Part shown: positions 11,208-23,643 of the stretch, in pieces
Layout: every line of letters begins with the position of its first letter
How positions within the stretch are numbered: position 1 is the first letter of the stretch
Source of the DNA: Drosophila persimilis
Lineage: Eukaryota > Arthropoda > Insecta > Diptera > Drosophilidae
Assembly: GCF_003286085.1 (NCBI RefSeq)
Contig: NW_020825288.1
Location: 16,802,001 to 16,866,000, forward strand
DNA: 64,000 bases
Direction: 5' to 3'
The notes under the pieces: generated by a model
What the model was told of the DNA's origin: nothing
Database searches by the model: none
Seen by the model: only the letters and a program-made list of their open reading frames with translations
Translations under genes and position numbers: made by a program

Positions 11208-12539
11208 ATGCTGACAGAAAAGTTTCTGCGGCTACAGTCCTCTTACTTTCGCCTCCTGGGACTGGAGCTGTTGGACCAGCAGGAGGTTCAGAGTGTAGGG
11301 GATATAAGGCGAAGCATTGGCTGCATCCTGGCCGTGGCCACATTCCTGCCACTGACCATCGCCTTTGGTCTAAACAACATCCACAATATGGATCAACTAA
11401 CTGACACACTCTGCTCCGTGCTCGTGGATCTGTTGGCCCTCTGCAAGATTGGAATCTTCTTGGGGCTGTACAAAGACTTCAGGAGGCTAATTCAAAGATT
11501 TCACGATATGCTTGAGAGGGGTAATATTTGGTATGTGATTTGTAGGTGGATTTCCACAGAATTTCTCCCTTAGAGTGCCACTGGGAGGTTGCAGCGAAGA
11601 TAGTTACCAGACAGAATGATCGGGATCAGTTCATCAGCTCCCTGTATACGACTTGCTTCCTGGTGGCTGGTGGCTCCGCCTGCCTGATGTCTCCCCTGCA
11701 CATGATAATACGCTTTTGGAGAACAGCCGAAATGGAGCCAGACTATCCCTTTCCCAGCGTGTAAGTGGAGGAAAAGAGTCTCCGGATCCATACATCACGT
11801 ATCTTTCTGCCTTTCAGATACCCCTGGGACAATCGTCGCTTCCACAACTACCTCTTCTCGTATCTGTGGAATGTGTTTGCCGCCTTCGGCGTGGCACTGG
11901 CCACCATCTGCGTGGACACACTCTTCTGCTCGCTGACGCACAACCTGTGCGGGCTCTTTGAGATCTGCCGCCACAAAATGTTGACCTTTAAACGCAGGAG
12001 ACCAGTGGAGACCCAGCAGAACCTGAGGCACATCTTCCACCTGTATGGCGAGTGCCTGGAGTTGGGGGGCTCATTAAATGGCATCTTCAGGCTGATCATC
12101 TTTGCCCAGTTTATTGCCGCATCGCTGCACTTGTGCGTGCTCTGCTACCAGCTCTCCTCGAACCTGATGCAGCCCGGTATGCTCTTCTATGCCGCCTTCA
12201 TGGCGGCCATTCTCGGCCAGGTGGCCATCTACTGCCACGGCGGGGCGTGCGTCCAGGCGGAGAGCCAGCTCTTCGCAGAGGCCATCTACGAGAGCGACTG
12301 GCTTCCGCTGCTGCTGGACGGAAGGCTCGATGTGGGACGCTCGTTGCAGATTGGCATGGTGCGTGCCCAGCGCGGTTGTCGCCTCGATGGCTACTTTTTT
12401 GAGGCCAATCGGAAGACATTTGATTTGGTACGTGGCGTTGTCAAAGTGACTGTGAAAATTCCACTCAAGGATATCTATTCCCTTGCAGATTGTTCGTACT
12501 GCCATGTCGTATGTGGCCCTACTGCGATCCACATCTTAG
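11208..12539 (+). CDS. Or98b: Odorant receptor Or98b orthologue (four exons)
   Basis: This is a seven-transmembrane insect odorant receptor (7tm_6 family). It would act as the ligand-binding subunit of a ligand-gated channel with Orco in olfactory neuron membranes. Exons are 11208-11520, 11574-11760, 11818-12427 and 12489-12539. The introns (53, 57 and 61 bp) are GTAATA..TTAG, GTAAGT..TCAG and GTACGT..GCAG, with phases 1, 2 and 0. The spliced product is 386 residues, normal for the family. Approximate membrane spans are residues 36-56, 66-88, 129-151, 178-206, 257-279, 287-306 and 366-384. The family C-terminal signature is intact: GYFFEANRKTF at residues 358-368, then IVRTAMSYVALLRS at 371-384. 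The N-terminus (MLTEKFLRLQ, then FRLLGLELL), the LCSVLVDLLALCKIG stretch and VDTLFCSLTHNLC match what I know of D. melanogaster Or98b. No frame break is seen. The ligand is not predictable. Reading the DNA unspliced wrongly extends exon 3 through intron 3 to 12598. Confidence 0.93.
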
Positions 12540-12703
12540 ATCATCGCTTATATTGTTCCGGTCATAAAAGAGCACAATTATTGATACAAATCGATTAGCT
12601 TGATAACGATAACTTTAGATTGAGTGGAAATTTTGTTAGTTACTCGTAGAAAAGGATACTCCTTCAAAGGGTCCCACTTTCAATATAGTTCTCCGCCGCC
12701 TCC

Positions 12704-12709
12704 ATTAAA
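12704..12709 (+). terminator. Possible polyadenylation hexamer ATTAAA
   Basis: This common AATAAA variant lies about 165 bp after the receptor stop codon. No AATAAA lies nearer, so this is a weak candidate for the 3' end. Confidence 0.2.
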
Positions 12710-13125
12710 TATTCATGAGTGCCCGAAGCGGCGCGTTCTGGTTTGATTAAGCTGCATGGAAATATTTGCAATTATGCTTTAAGCTGGCGCGGTTTAAGCC
12801 ACTTGGCTAATTAAGCCTTGTTAATGGCAATAACTGCGTTGAAAAATCAGTTCCGGGGCCTGTTAATGCCTTTTGCATTATTGGCCCAGTCGCTCGTTGT
12901 TGTTGCTGTTACCACTTTACCCTGCTCATTGGACACGCAGAGGAGGGACGCACGTATACGTAATGTTTGCTGTTCGTTGTTCGGTTGGTTGCTTTTTTTT
13001 TTCCATCATAGTAGCCTCGCACAACATTGCGGTTGTCTGCACGTGCCTGGGCCCACGATTATGTATAAAACTGTGACATGGTCAAAGGATTTTGGGCGAT
13101 TTAACTTTGTTCCATCGATAGACAC

Positions 13126-13187
13126 GCTCTCTCTTTCTCCGTCTCTGTCTCTCTCTCTCTTTTACTCACCTTCTCTGTCTTTCTCTA

Positions 13188-13224
<37 letters not shown>

Positions 13225-13246
13225 TTTGTGTGTGTTTTGCGTGTGT
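13126..13246. repeat. TC-rich tract with (CT)15 core and GT tail
   Basis: Interrupted TC repeats contain an uninterrupted CT run at 13191-13220 and pass into TGTGTG-rich text. The minus strand is a dense GAGAG array that creates an artefactual Arg-Glu frame. Confidence 0.85.
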
Positions 13247-13860
13247 GGCACGTGAGTGCGGTCGCGGAAAAGCCAATTGCAGTGACATGGATTTTGAACG
13301 CATCCGCATGCAACGCTTTGTCATAAACTGCACGCAACATGGAGGCTTAAGTTTAGCCGATTTTGTAATTTGACGGTGGCCCACAATGACAGGAAGGAGG
13401 GCAGGAACGGGGCAGGAAGTGAGAGGCGGGAGCAGAAAACAGATCTAGAGGACAGGTAGGAAATAAAGGTGGAGCTATGGGGCAGGGTTACGGCCCGAAG
13501 CCCCCCAGGACTCTTTCAGAGCAACAATAGCCCCAAAATTTTGTTTAATAACTCATTTGCTGATTATGCACAAGTTTCCTTCGATTAAACCTGACAAAAT
13601 GCTGTGTAATTCCTAGTGTAGCCGTTTCCTCCTCTCTCCACTCCACTCCCACAGCCCACAGACCAGAGGGCAAAGGGCAAAGGGCATTCCACCAAGACAC
13701 TTGTACCGTTCAATTGTGGGCCCAAGTTTTTCGGTGGCAAAACAGGCAGACAAACAAAATCAAAGACAGTCAACACTTTTGGCCGGGGCGGCGAAAGTGG
13801 CAAAAATATACCCCAAGGGCATTGGACTATCACTGTCTGCAGTCGGTCGCTTTCTAGACC

Positions 13861-13909
13861 TCCCTCTCGCTCTCTCGCTCTCTCTGTCTTCTCTCTCTTT
13901 CTATCTCCG
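13861..13909. repeat. TC-rich tract
   Basis: Interrupted CTCTCGCTCTC-type pyrimidine repeat, GAGA-like on the minus strand. Confidence 0.75.
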
Positions 13910-15411
13910 TTTGATGCTGTTGCCATCTCTTTTGGCGTGTCGTGTGGCGCTTTGTGGCCCATTGAGGCAAATAGTTTCGGTTTAGTCCAATAATGATGCT
14001 ATTGCAACAGAGAGTTGCCAGTCCCTCTTGCCTCTAATACGATTCCCTTCTCATTCTCTGGGAGTGTGTGTATTGAGGGAGGTGTGTCTATATGTGTGTG
14101 TGTGGGCGTGGCCGTTGGTCCACTTTCATTCAATTGACGCTCCTCGAGTTGAAATGCCATAATAAATTCAATTGTGCCAGCGAGACCATCCCACCCCGTA
14201 GGTCGTCTGTCACTTTTGTGTCGCCACAGATCCGTTCCAGCATTCCATTTCATCTCCATCTTCCTGCTCCGAAATCATTTATTATTTCGGTTTCCGAACA
14301 TTGTCATAACATTTTCCCTTTTTACTTTCTTTCCCTCTTTGCCCTCTGTGCGGCTGGTTTTCTTTGTGGAAGGAAATTCCCTTTTTAATTTGGCAATTAA
14401 TCGAATCAATCGACTGCACTTCCGCTGCCTGCCTTCCTGCGAGCCCCTGTCTTTTTGGTATTTGGTATTTTAATGCCGCTAATTTATGTGGTCAATTGTT
14501 CTTAGTTTTAACGAGGCATTCCGTTCATTTTTTATTGTAACGCTCCATTGAATCCGGGGCGGACGCTTTCTAATTTTGGGTTTCTTTTTTGGTTCCTTAC
14601 ATTTTTTTCTTTTGCAAGAGGGAAAAAAAAGATGGAAGTGACTTTTGAGTGCCAAAACCTGTATACTCTTGAAGTCAGATTACCAGGAAAAATGGTGTTC
14701 TCCTTTAGGAGAAAAGCCTTAAAAGTGAGTTAAAAACCAGTCGGAAATGCCTATATGACAACTTCGGATAATGATAAAGTTATATCTATTGTTCGAAAAT
14801 TGAAGCCAACAATAGATTTGTTTTCGCTTTGATTTCCAAAGATATCCATCTACTCGGAGAGCAAATATTCGTATGACCTAATGAATGCTGATTGGAACCC
14901 CACAAACTCCCACTCACACACACGCAGACAGGACACGACAGGCAATACATGTACTGGACAGGGTTCAGGGCCTTGCTGCACCCTCAATTAGAGAATAAAT
15001 ATCAAATATTACGTATACGCCCAGCACTTCGCATATCCGAACATGCATCTGTATATGGGCCAAGCTAATGGATTCATTTATGGGTATTGCTTGGTAAACG
15101 GCCGTTGCGAAAATACTCATAGTTTGTTGAATAAATGCCGGACCAGATGAAGCCATCTTGAGGTTTGGTTTCCAAAACCGAAGGTTTATTAAAGGCAGCC
15201 TGTCTATAGTAGGGGACTCGTCCGCCTGGACCTGGACCTGGCCAACTAAAGTTCGGCATTGTACATGAAATTGTTATAAAGAGCTAACCGGATATTTTCG
15301 GAATTTTTAATTAATTCGTCTGCACATGCCCATGCCCCCGAAAACCTACCTACCTATGTATACACATCCTGAGCAGTCGTCCGGTGGCAAGTCCTTGCCT
15401 GTTGTCCTGCT

Positions 15412-15434
15412 ACTGCTGCTGCTGCTGCTGCTGC
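15412..15434. repeat. (CTG)n microsatellite
   Basis: About seven CTG triplets ending in CTGCAG. They read as a leucine run on the plus strand and a Ser run on the minus strand. No coding context was found. Confidence 0.85.
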
Positions 15435-15894
15435 AGCCTCTGCTGTCCTTCTTCTGTCCAGCAACTTGCGACTCAGCTGCTGCCCTACTATACATGCATG
15501 TATATGTCTGCGTGAGTGTGTCTGTGTGTGTGTGTGAGTTCAATTTGCAGTTGTGTTGCTGTTGTCAAGGAGCGAGCGAGGAGAGAGAGCTGCAGCAATT
15601 TTCGGCAATTGCTATCCTGACTAAGGACACACTGCTGCTCCTCTCATGCTCATCCTCTCCCGGTGCTCTCCATCGCCATCTCCATCTCCTGCTGCTCCTT
15701 TGTTGTTGCTCATTCATTGTGCAAAGTTTGTATAAATTTTTGATTTCTTTACACAAAATGCTGTGCATGTCTCTCTGACTGTCTGATGTCCTGCTGTTCC
15801 TGCTCCAGAGGAAGACTTCCTCGTCCTCGTCCTTGTACTCATTCTCGTTCTGGTTCTCGATCTGGGGTCTCGGTTCGGTTTCCCATTTCCCCCA

Positions 15895-15930
15895 ATCCCA
15901 ACCCCAACCCCAACCCCAGCCCCAACCCCC
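15895..15930 (-). repeat. CCCCAA tandem tract (G-quadruplex-type on minus strand)
   Basis: Five or more C-runs of four to six bases are separated by AA or AG, giving G4-compatible runs on the minus strand. This is a potential quadruplex by sequence only. Confidence 0.7.
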
Positions 15931-16995
15931 CATCCCTAGCCTCAGTTCCAGCCCCATCGTTGCCGCCGTCACACAACACAAATGCCATTGATTGAGTCAC
16001 ATCGCCTGGGCATATAAATCTCCACTGATGGGGTGTGGCACGGTTGGCTGCTGTCAGAATTTTCTGGCTTGCCTACCTTAAAGTTTTCGCCGTGCTGCAT
16101 GCCTCAGAGCCCAGACTGAAGAGACTCACAGTCACAGTCACATTCAGCGTCAGAGTCAGAGTCTGTGGCGTTTGGCGTAACTTGCCCGATGATTTCGTTA
16201 TTGTTCGATTGACAATAAAAAATCAACTGAAAGTTGCAAAAGGCACAAAACTGTCATTGAATTTGCACAGACATACAGATGCGAAACGAATCCTTCGATG
16301 AGGGTCAGAACACGGTATGGTCTGCTCCTGGGGGAGAGCAAATGTAAGCATATAAAAATAAGTCGCTCGAGGCTTCCAGTGGCCCCCCTCCACCATCCCA
16401 AGCTTCCCATTTCGGACAAAAGGTTTCCAAATTTGTATGCAAAAATGCAATAAGCGAGTGCAGCTTAAATAAAATGCATTTCAATGATTGCATTTTGGAT
16501 TAAAACAACAACAACAGCAGTCGAACAGCATTTTATACATACATATTTATTAAAAGTTTTTCCTCAGCCTCTGCCTTTTTTTCTTTTGTTGCTTGTTGTT
16601 GTTGTTTAAGTTGTACAATATACTGAAAATGGAACGGACAGACATGGCACATCTCCCGGTTTGCCTCTCAGTTTGCGCCTAAGTTTCGGTTTAATGAAGT
16701 GCAAATAGAAATATTTTCAATTAGAGGAAAGGATAACCGGAGAAACAGCACAAACCGAGACCCAACAATGTGGAAAAAGGTAAAAGTCGGAATGCCGACA
16801 AAAACAACGACATCAGAGCAGAGTAGACCAGAGCAGAGCAGGTGAGTGGCATGCAAATGCAGCTTGCTACACTTTCCCTTACCACACTTGCACACACACA
16901 ACAGACAAAGCCCAAGTGCACTCACCCAAAGCTGCAAGCTCGAGTTTGTTGTCGGCTTTGGGTTGGTTTTTTCGTTGGCATCCTATCTACCGCTC

Positions 16996-17369
16996 ACCCT
17001 TCAGAGCGGTTTACACATCTCTCAAAGTGGCTCCTGGCAGACACTGAGATCTCCGATCCTACTTGATCACTACTCTACTTTCCAGCATCCAAAGTCACAC
17101 ATACTGCGGATATCCCTGGGATAAGACTTTGCCAAAAGTCAGTGCTTCGTTGCCACTGATTTGCCCTTACAGGGAAACCACTTTCAGAGGGGTTTATGCA
17201 TCTTACTAAGTGCTCCCGAATATTCTTGATCGACTGTAACTCTCTCAGACCTCTCAAGGAAATACAAATTGTTGGGTGTATGTACTTTTAGGATATCTTA
17301 ACGATAAGGCTTCAGCACGTGCGTGATTTATGCCAAAGTCTGTGTTTCATTGTCCCTGATTGCCCTTTG
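16996..17369. repeat. Diverged tandem duplication, two units of about 180 bp
   Basis: Unit A is about 16996-17168 and unit B about 17180-17369. Both begin with TTCAGAG-x-GGTTTA-x-x-CATCT. Both carry GGATATC followed by GATAAG, then GCCAAA-type text. Both end with a shared TGATT-TGCCCTT block (17157-17168 and 17357-17367). The middle is diverged with small insertions. No coding frame is conserved between units, so this looks like an old duplication of non-coding DNA. Confidence 0.6.
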
Positions 17370-20300
17370 TTGCCAGCCCCGACTAAACATTCAATAAATA
17401 AGGCAACAGAATTATGATTCGTTGATATTTTTACGACGGCGACGTGCGCATTTAAAAGTGTTTTTGATTTGTTGCCATCGCCGTTGCCGGCACATTAAAT
17501 TTATATGCCAACATTTCACGCACTTCTAATTTATGTGGCTAAAAGTTGATGTTGCAAGTCGTATTCTGCCACCCAACAACTTTATTATTACGCTTCTTCC
17601 CCCCACCAACTGAACACTTGGGCGATGACACTTTTATGTCTGCTATCAAAAACAAAAAGCGCTTTTTCCCCAGGCCAATGAATGGTAAATTATTACACAA
17701 AAAAGATTTGTCCCTCAAGTAAACGAAAGTGAAACTACATATTAGCGAAGGAAGAAAGGAAGGAAGGAATCTGTAAAGTCTAGAGCCTATTATCATTTGA
17801 TGATCCACTCCATGATTAATGATTAATGTACTGACACATGAATTACACATATGTATGTATTATCTGTTGAAATTATCTGAAATTGTTGCAAAAAAGTTGG
17901 AAAGAAGTTGAAAAAAGAAATGAAATAATCATAACAATCAGAAATACAATTTAATTTGTTGATCTATGTACTTAAAAAATGATGCATCCTTTGGCATGTG
18001 GCTTTATTGTAACATTTAACAGGATAACCTTTAAAAATACGACTAAAATTCAATCACGAAAACATTTTATCCCAAGTAAATAATGCACTTGAAACTTTCA
18101 AGTTAGGAAAGCTATCTATTGAAATCAATAATCTATTGCCTCTTGTGGCTGAATAAATTATTTCGAATTTGTCTATGCTGTTTTTTCTCTTCTATGTACG
18201 AATAAATTTAAAGAAAATATTTTTCATTGAAACTATGGAAAAGGAGGCTGCAAAATATGACTATTTCTATAGCTACAAGTATTTGTGGTGCGAGTATATA
18301 TATGTAAATAATTCTTTTACAAATTTAAATAAAAGTGTTACAACATTTTGAGTTGTATTTGTATGTTGTTGTTATATGAGTATTTAAATAATTTGACTAG
18401 ACTTCATTAAGTTGAGACAATGTCAGGAAAAGAATGACAAAAATGAAACTATATTTATACAGTCAAATTTGTGTGTCGTAAGGATACGATTTGCTGATAT
18501 CCCTTCCAGCCAATTAGGGTTTCCTGTGGCTGAAGGACCCCGGTGGTCAGAGAACACTTAAGGAATTTTATTTAATATCCAAAAATTTGTAAGAGTTAAC
18601 CATACAGGAATCTATTTAAAGCTCAGTTAAACTTTCTCTGAAGTGGCTCACATTCAGTCCAACATACCTCACATGCACTCGGTATTCGTGCAACAACAAT
18701 TTGGAGAAGTTTTCAACTTTTAGTTCGTTATTGCCGGGCGATGTTCCCCGGCACCCTCGTTCCCTTAAATATAATTTTTTCGCTTTCTGCCCCTCCAGCA
18801 CACACACACACACACTGCTCGGTAGTTGTTGTCAGAGTCGCAGCTATAGACATGTAGCCATAATGCTTACCTGAGCGAAAGCACAGAAAAAATATACAAA
18901 AAATTTGCATGAAATCGCTTAAGTGCTTTTCCCATAACTTTGCAAGGCAAGAGCGGAGCACAGAGGGGTAGTAGCCTGTTGAGAACTTTTCATAAAAGGC
19001 AGAAACAACGGGAAATTGTGTGTATATATACAATATATATATAAATAAAGAAAAGTTGTGCACATGTGATGAGCAATAAATACAGCAAATTAAACAGAAT
19101 ACAACAAATTAAAACCCCAGCAAGGAATGGTCCCCTTTTCGCTCTAGTAGTTATCGCACGGTGTTGGACCTGTAGTCAGATCTCCAAGATGGAAAAAACT
19201 TCCGCATTGGGGAGTGTGTTTATCCATCCATTCATTCACTCACTTGGAGTTGGGGACCCAAACAGCCTTGAGCTGTTGAGGCGACACTGAATCAAACTTA
19301 GAATAAGCAGAATTTGCTCCTTTCCATTGACAATGTGCTTCCGTGTAGTAGCTTCTTTCTTTCTTTCGTTGGGGGGTATTTTTTTTTGAGACTTGCCATC
19401 TATCCAGGCAGCCATCTATCTATGTGGTCTATCCTCACGTAACTGAAAGCAGCTGCTATAGTTCTTCCGTAGCTCTCTTCATTTGCTTTTGCTGATGCTC
19501 CTGTCATGGCTCCTCTCTGCCGTGTTGCATTGTCCGTATAGCTGCAGGCGCCATGTGTTTTGTAATTTCCTTTTGGCTCTCTCTCACGGATTGTTGCTAC
19601 TTTCGTAGTCTCCTCTCCTCTCCGTTGATATCCCATTCCATTTCCAGTGCATTGACCGATGGACAACGACCCACTGACACAAACTAATCCCTCACTCGGT
19701 CAGCACTCCTGAATGGCGAATAGTGAATGGCAGGAGAACCAAAAAAGAGTCCTATATCCAAAGAAATAGGATCCATAGAGTGTGTGGGTGGTTTTGGTCT
19801 GTTCCATTGTAAATTAATTTCGTAGAAACAATTAAATTTGACAAAATGCAACGGAATGAAAAGTGTGCGTGGCCCGGTGGTTTCCGCAACCGAATGGAAA
19901 AACTCAAATGAAATTTAATTAGTGCCAAAATGTGGAAATATATTTCGCTAATGACACAGCAAACCAATATACTTGCGGCTCAGCGGCTTCATTCCTGTCA
20001 CTCTCCCTCTCTCATTGGGCCACATTTAGCTGCAATTATTCGTGTTCTGTTGGATTGCATTCCCATTGCCATTGCCCCTATCAATTTAAATTCATTGCGT
20101 TTTGTCCATTCATTTGTTTATCAGACAACAGCTTTTTGGCAGTCAATGGGCGCGAGCGGTTGGTTGGGTTGGTTGGGTGGTTGCTTGTTGCTTGCTTATC
20201 ATCGATTTTATTGGCATAATCAGCGTGAAAATTTGCATTATCCAACTTTTTGGCATCGGGCCACTCCCAACGCCCCCCCCCCACAAAGCGATAAACATTT

Positions 20301-21405
20301 ATCTTCATTATCAAATTTGCGGCAGTCCACGGGTCCACCTTCTCATCCTCGTTCTCCGCCTGTTGTTGAGTTTCTTTTCCATCTTGTCGACCGCCTCCAT
20401 CATCATCAGCATCATCGTTGGCAGCTTAATGAAAAACTTTTTGCCTCTCGCGCATAACCCTTTTTAATTTTTATTAAGCAGAAAATTGCCTGTCGGCAAG
20501 GGCCCAAGCCCAGGTCCAGGCCGAGGCCAGGGCCCAGCGAAAGTAGCATAAAAATAACAACAGGCCAAGGAACACTGGCCCTTTGGCTTTACTGACTTTC
20601 AGGGCGCTACTTTTTTGCCGAAGAGAGAGTCCTGTCTGAGGATATCCTTCTTCGAGATGTCGGCATTCTTAAAGCGGGAAATGGACACACGTAGTTTCTA
20701 TACCACTGCTTCTTTGGATTATTCTTTACTTCTAATCTTGAAATGGGATCCTTAGAGGTGTTCCTTTTTCCCATTCCTCAGACTTTGACATTCTTTCACT
20801 CATATCAAGTTCGAAAATACTTTTCGAAGCTACAGCGCTCTCAGATTTCCTCTAGGCCTGGCCCAAAATCTCCATTGTCTACCCCTTTTTTTGTTTTGGG
20901 GCCACTTTGCTTTATCAACTTTTGCCTTGTTTATTTTGCTTCGCATTTTTCTGCGCTTCTCCAAAAATCTTTGCCCCAACTTAACATAGGGGCGGGGGCG
21001 GGTACATTTTAAGCTGATTTTCATCGGCACTGAGGCTTGAGATTGTTTCTGGAAAAAACAAATTAGGGAAAAAATAATTGCGTTCTTATTAGCCGAAAGT
21101 CCGGTTCAAATATTTTCAATCAATTCAATGACTGGGACGAGGACGAGGACGAGAACAAGGAAGAGGATGCAGACAGGGAAATGAATCGTTTCTACTGGCA
21201 GCCCTGGCAGCACTTCAATCGGTGGCACGTGTCGCCTGTTTGCACTTCATTATTGTTAGCTCATCCATCAGTTGATTTTGCTGTTATTACATGTAAATGT
21301 ACATGCCTGGCCACAATGAATATTTAAATGATTTCCGGTTGCCATATTTTTTTTTGCTCAGCACCCGATTTAATTACACTTTTGTGAAAAATGACTCTCG
21401 CACAG

Positions 21406-21437
21406 TGCCTCACTGCCTCACTGCCTCACTGCCTCAC
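21406..21437. repeat. 8-bp tandem repeat TGCCTCAC x4
   Basis: Four consecutive perfect copies of the octamer, within low-complexity sequence. Confidence 0.85.
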
Positions 21438-22752
21438 TCTCTTACTGACTGAGCGGTGGACAAAGTGTGCGAGTTAATTAAATTTTAATTTTATGTGTCA
21501 TAAAAATATTTAACCAAATTTAGCAGAGCTTAATAAAATGCTTAATAGTTTATTTAGTGCGGCTAATTGAAATCATTTGCGGCTCCCCCGGCGTATGAGT
21601 AATGTTTTAGAATACATTTGTATTCGCTTTGATGGATTGAGGCATTTAAGCGATTTAAACGATAATTGATCTGGAATTTAATAGACATTCACATTTCATA
21701 CAGAATATCCCCCCATTGTTGCTTCGAAATGCGGATCCGATTCCGACTTGAAGGATGGAGGCTTAAGGCGAAGCATTTAATAACCAATTGAGCGACCTTT
21801 AATATTGCTACAAATGTTCTCCAGAGCGCTTTGGGGAAACATGGGAAGCAAGAACTTCTCTCGCACCGCTGCAGGACTCTTTGTCATTTTACAAGCAACA
21901 AATTTCGACCACGCTTGCTTATTTAGTTAATTATCCCAGATTACTTGCTCTTGATTATTTTGTACCCGTCTCCAGACTTGCTCCAGATCCTTCAGCTCCT
22001 GCAGCTTTTGCTCCTTGCCAGCTGTAAAGTCAGCAACTTCGTGGGCCAACAGTTGACTGTTGTCTGGGTCCCCGTCATGTTTGCTTATTTTGACGCAGCA
22101 TGTGGCCCTGCCAGCGCACAGCAGGCCAATGCCAGCTCGGATTTTCTTAGCTGACAAACGGAAGGACATACGGCACTGAGCGAGGGGGGCGAACAGAGGG
22201 GACATCTGGCCGAGTCCGTGGCTTTTTCCTCCAGGCTGCGATTCATTTGTAGCGTCGTAGCCATATCAACAATTAAATTAAACGTGTTTGCCTTACACAA
22301 GCGGGGCTTAAGCGTTCAATCAACGTTACGTAGATGGTGGAGCTCTGCCCCGAGAGCTATTCAATGCACGTGCAGCATTTTAAATTACTAATTACTCGTG
22401 TTTCAGGTAGCATTTACCCAGCAGCCCAGCAGCTGCTTGCTGGCTTTCACTCACATAATTAGCTGCAGGCGGAAAGGGTCTGGTAGAGAAAACTATGGAT
22501 TCCTGTGCAAAAGATTCTTGTCGCACGATGCCGACATTCAAAGTCCAAGGTAGGGCAGGGAGCTCTGACAGAAGTATACCCTAATATCATTGAGGTTTAT
22601 TTCTAAATTATGTCTCTATTAAAGTCTTGCATTTTGTCAGCCTGTTGTCTGCATATTTCACAGGCCATTGCAGTTCATTGATTTCATTTGTAGCCAGTCA
22701 GTGGCCGGCACACGTAGGGCGGTCAATATTAACAGGCAAAAGAGGCGCCCGA

Positions 22753-22800
22753 CATCATCATCATCATCATCATCATCACTCTCAGCATCAGCATCAGCAT
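22753..22800. repeat. (CAT)8 followed by CAGCAT units
   Basis: Eight CAT triplets (22753-22776), then a CACTCT spacer and three CAGCAT hexamers. They give open frames of Ser or Asp on opposite strands, with no gene context. Confidence 0.85.
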
Positions 22801-23187
22801 TGGTAGGCACACACAAAAACCCCAAAAACCCAAACTCAATTCCCAATTTCGTCGTCATAGTCATGACCATCCATGTCCGGAGCGGTCGGGCACCATTCTG
22901 CTGTGCAAATAAATACGCAGACTGCAGTTGCAGTTGCAGCGACGTGGCAACCCTAACCGTTTGGATAGCCCCCGTTGCAAATGAGCGGCAATAAACGCCA
23001 AAAGCAGAAAATTCAAGTTAATTACGTTTTTCAATTAAGCACTGGCTCCCAGCTTTAGCTCCATCTACAGTCCCATTCCCATTCCCCGCCCTCGCCCATT
23101 CAGCCCTCATCAGCGCCCCATCGGTGAAAGTCGCCCAGTCAACGTGGTGGAGGGTACGGCAACTAAAATTTGGCATTGAAATTGAAT

Positions 23188-23643
23188 TGATGATGGGAGC
23201 TTAAACCGAAATCACTTTACGGGCATTATATTCCTGCGAAAAGCCTGCGATCGGAATGGTACATTTTGTCCATTGGAAATCCAAGGTGTTTTAGAGACCT
23301 TCGCTAGCCGATAGAGTGGCAGTTCCAGTAAGTTTTTGGCTTACTATTCTTTGAAAATTCTGCATTTCGGCACTTCATGAGTAAAGAGCCTCTAACCGAA
23401 GAATTTCTAATGAAAATGTAGACTGCAGAAGGATTTTCTCTTGAATCCATTAGTGTTGGTCTCTTCATATTATTGTGGCTGTGAAATTCATCTTGTTTTT
23501 GGTTGCAAAGAGACTTCGATCTGTTTTTGGCTATCCTTTGTAGAAAATTCACCACTTTGGTGCTTGATGATGGAGCTTAAAGTGAAATCAGTTTAGGAGT
23601 TGTATTTCACTAGAGTAATCCTCCTATCAGAATGGATAAAATG
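23188..23643. repeat. Pair of diverged direct repeats, about 80 bp each
   Basis: Copy A is 23188-23268 and copy B 23565-23643, a 377-bp offset. Shared landmarks in order are TGATGATGG-GAGCTTAAA, GAAATCA, TTTA, a TAT-TTC block, and ATC-x-GAATGG followed by an A/T-rich end with ATTTTG or AAAATG. The DNA between them is not obviously duplicated. No open frame is shared. Confidence 0.55.

Larger units (their letters stand above)
12540..16995. other. Start of the long gene-free block
   Basis: No exon is recognised. TC-rich tracts (13126-13246, 13861-13909), a CTG array (15412-15434), a GT patch (15517-15537) and a CCCCAA tract (15895-15930) account for most of the longer open frames. The 150-codon leucine-rich frame at 15326-15778 is made by the CTG array. 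Confidence 0.5.
17370..23187. other. Gene-free block continued
   Basis: An AT-rich patch covers 17820-18480. Open frames at 19930-20467 overlap in several frames and show no family features. A C-run lies at 20271-20282. G/A-rich GACGAG text lies near 21135-21165. Nothing supports a gene. Confidence 0.5.

Noticed and set aside
11653-12532. Several 70-152 codon frames on both strands across the odorant receptor exons
   Set aside because: They are alternative-frame shadows of the Or98b exons, whose spliced frame explains the conservation.
15326-15778. 150-codon frame with poly-leucine
   Set aside because: Produced by the CTG array at 15412-15434 and GT-rich text.
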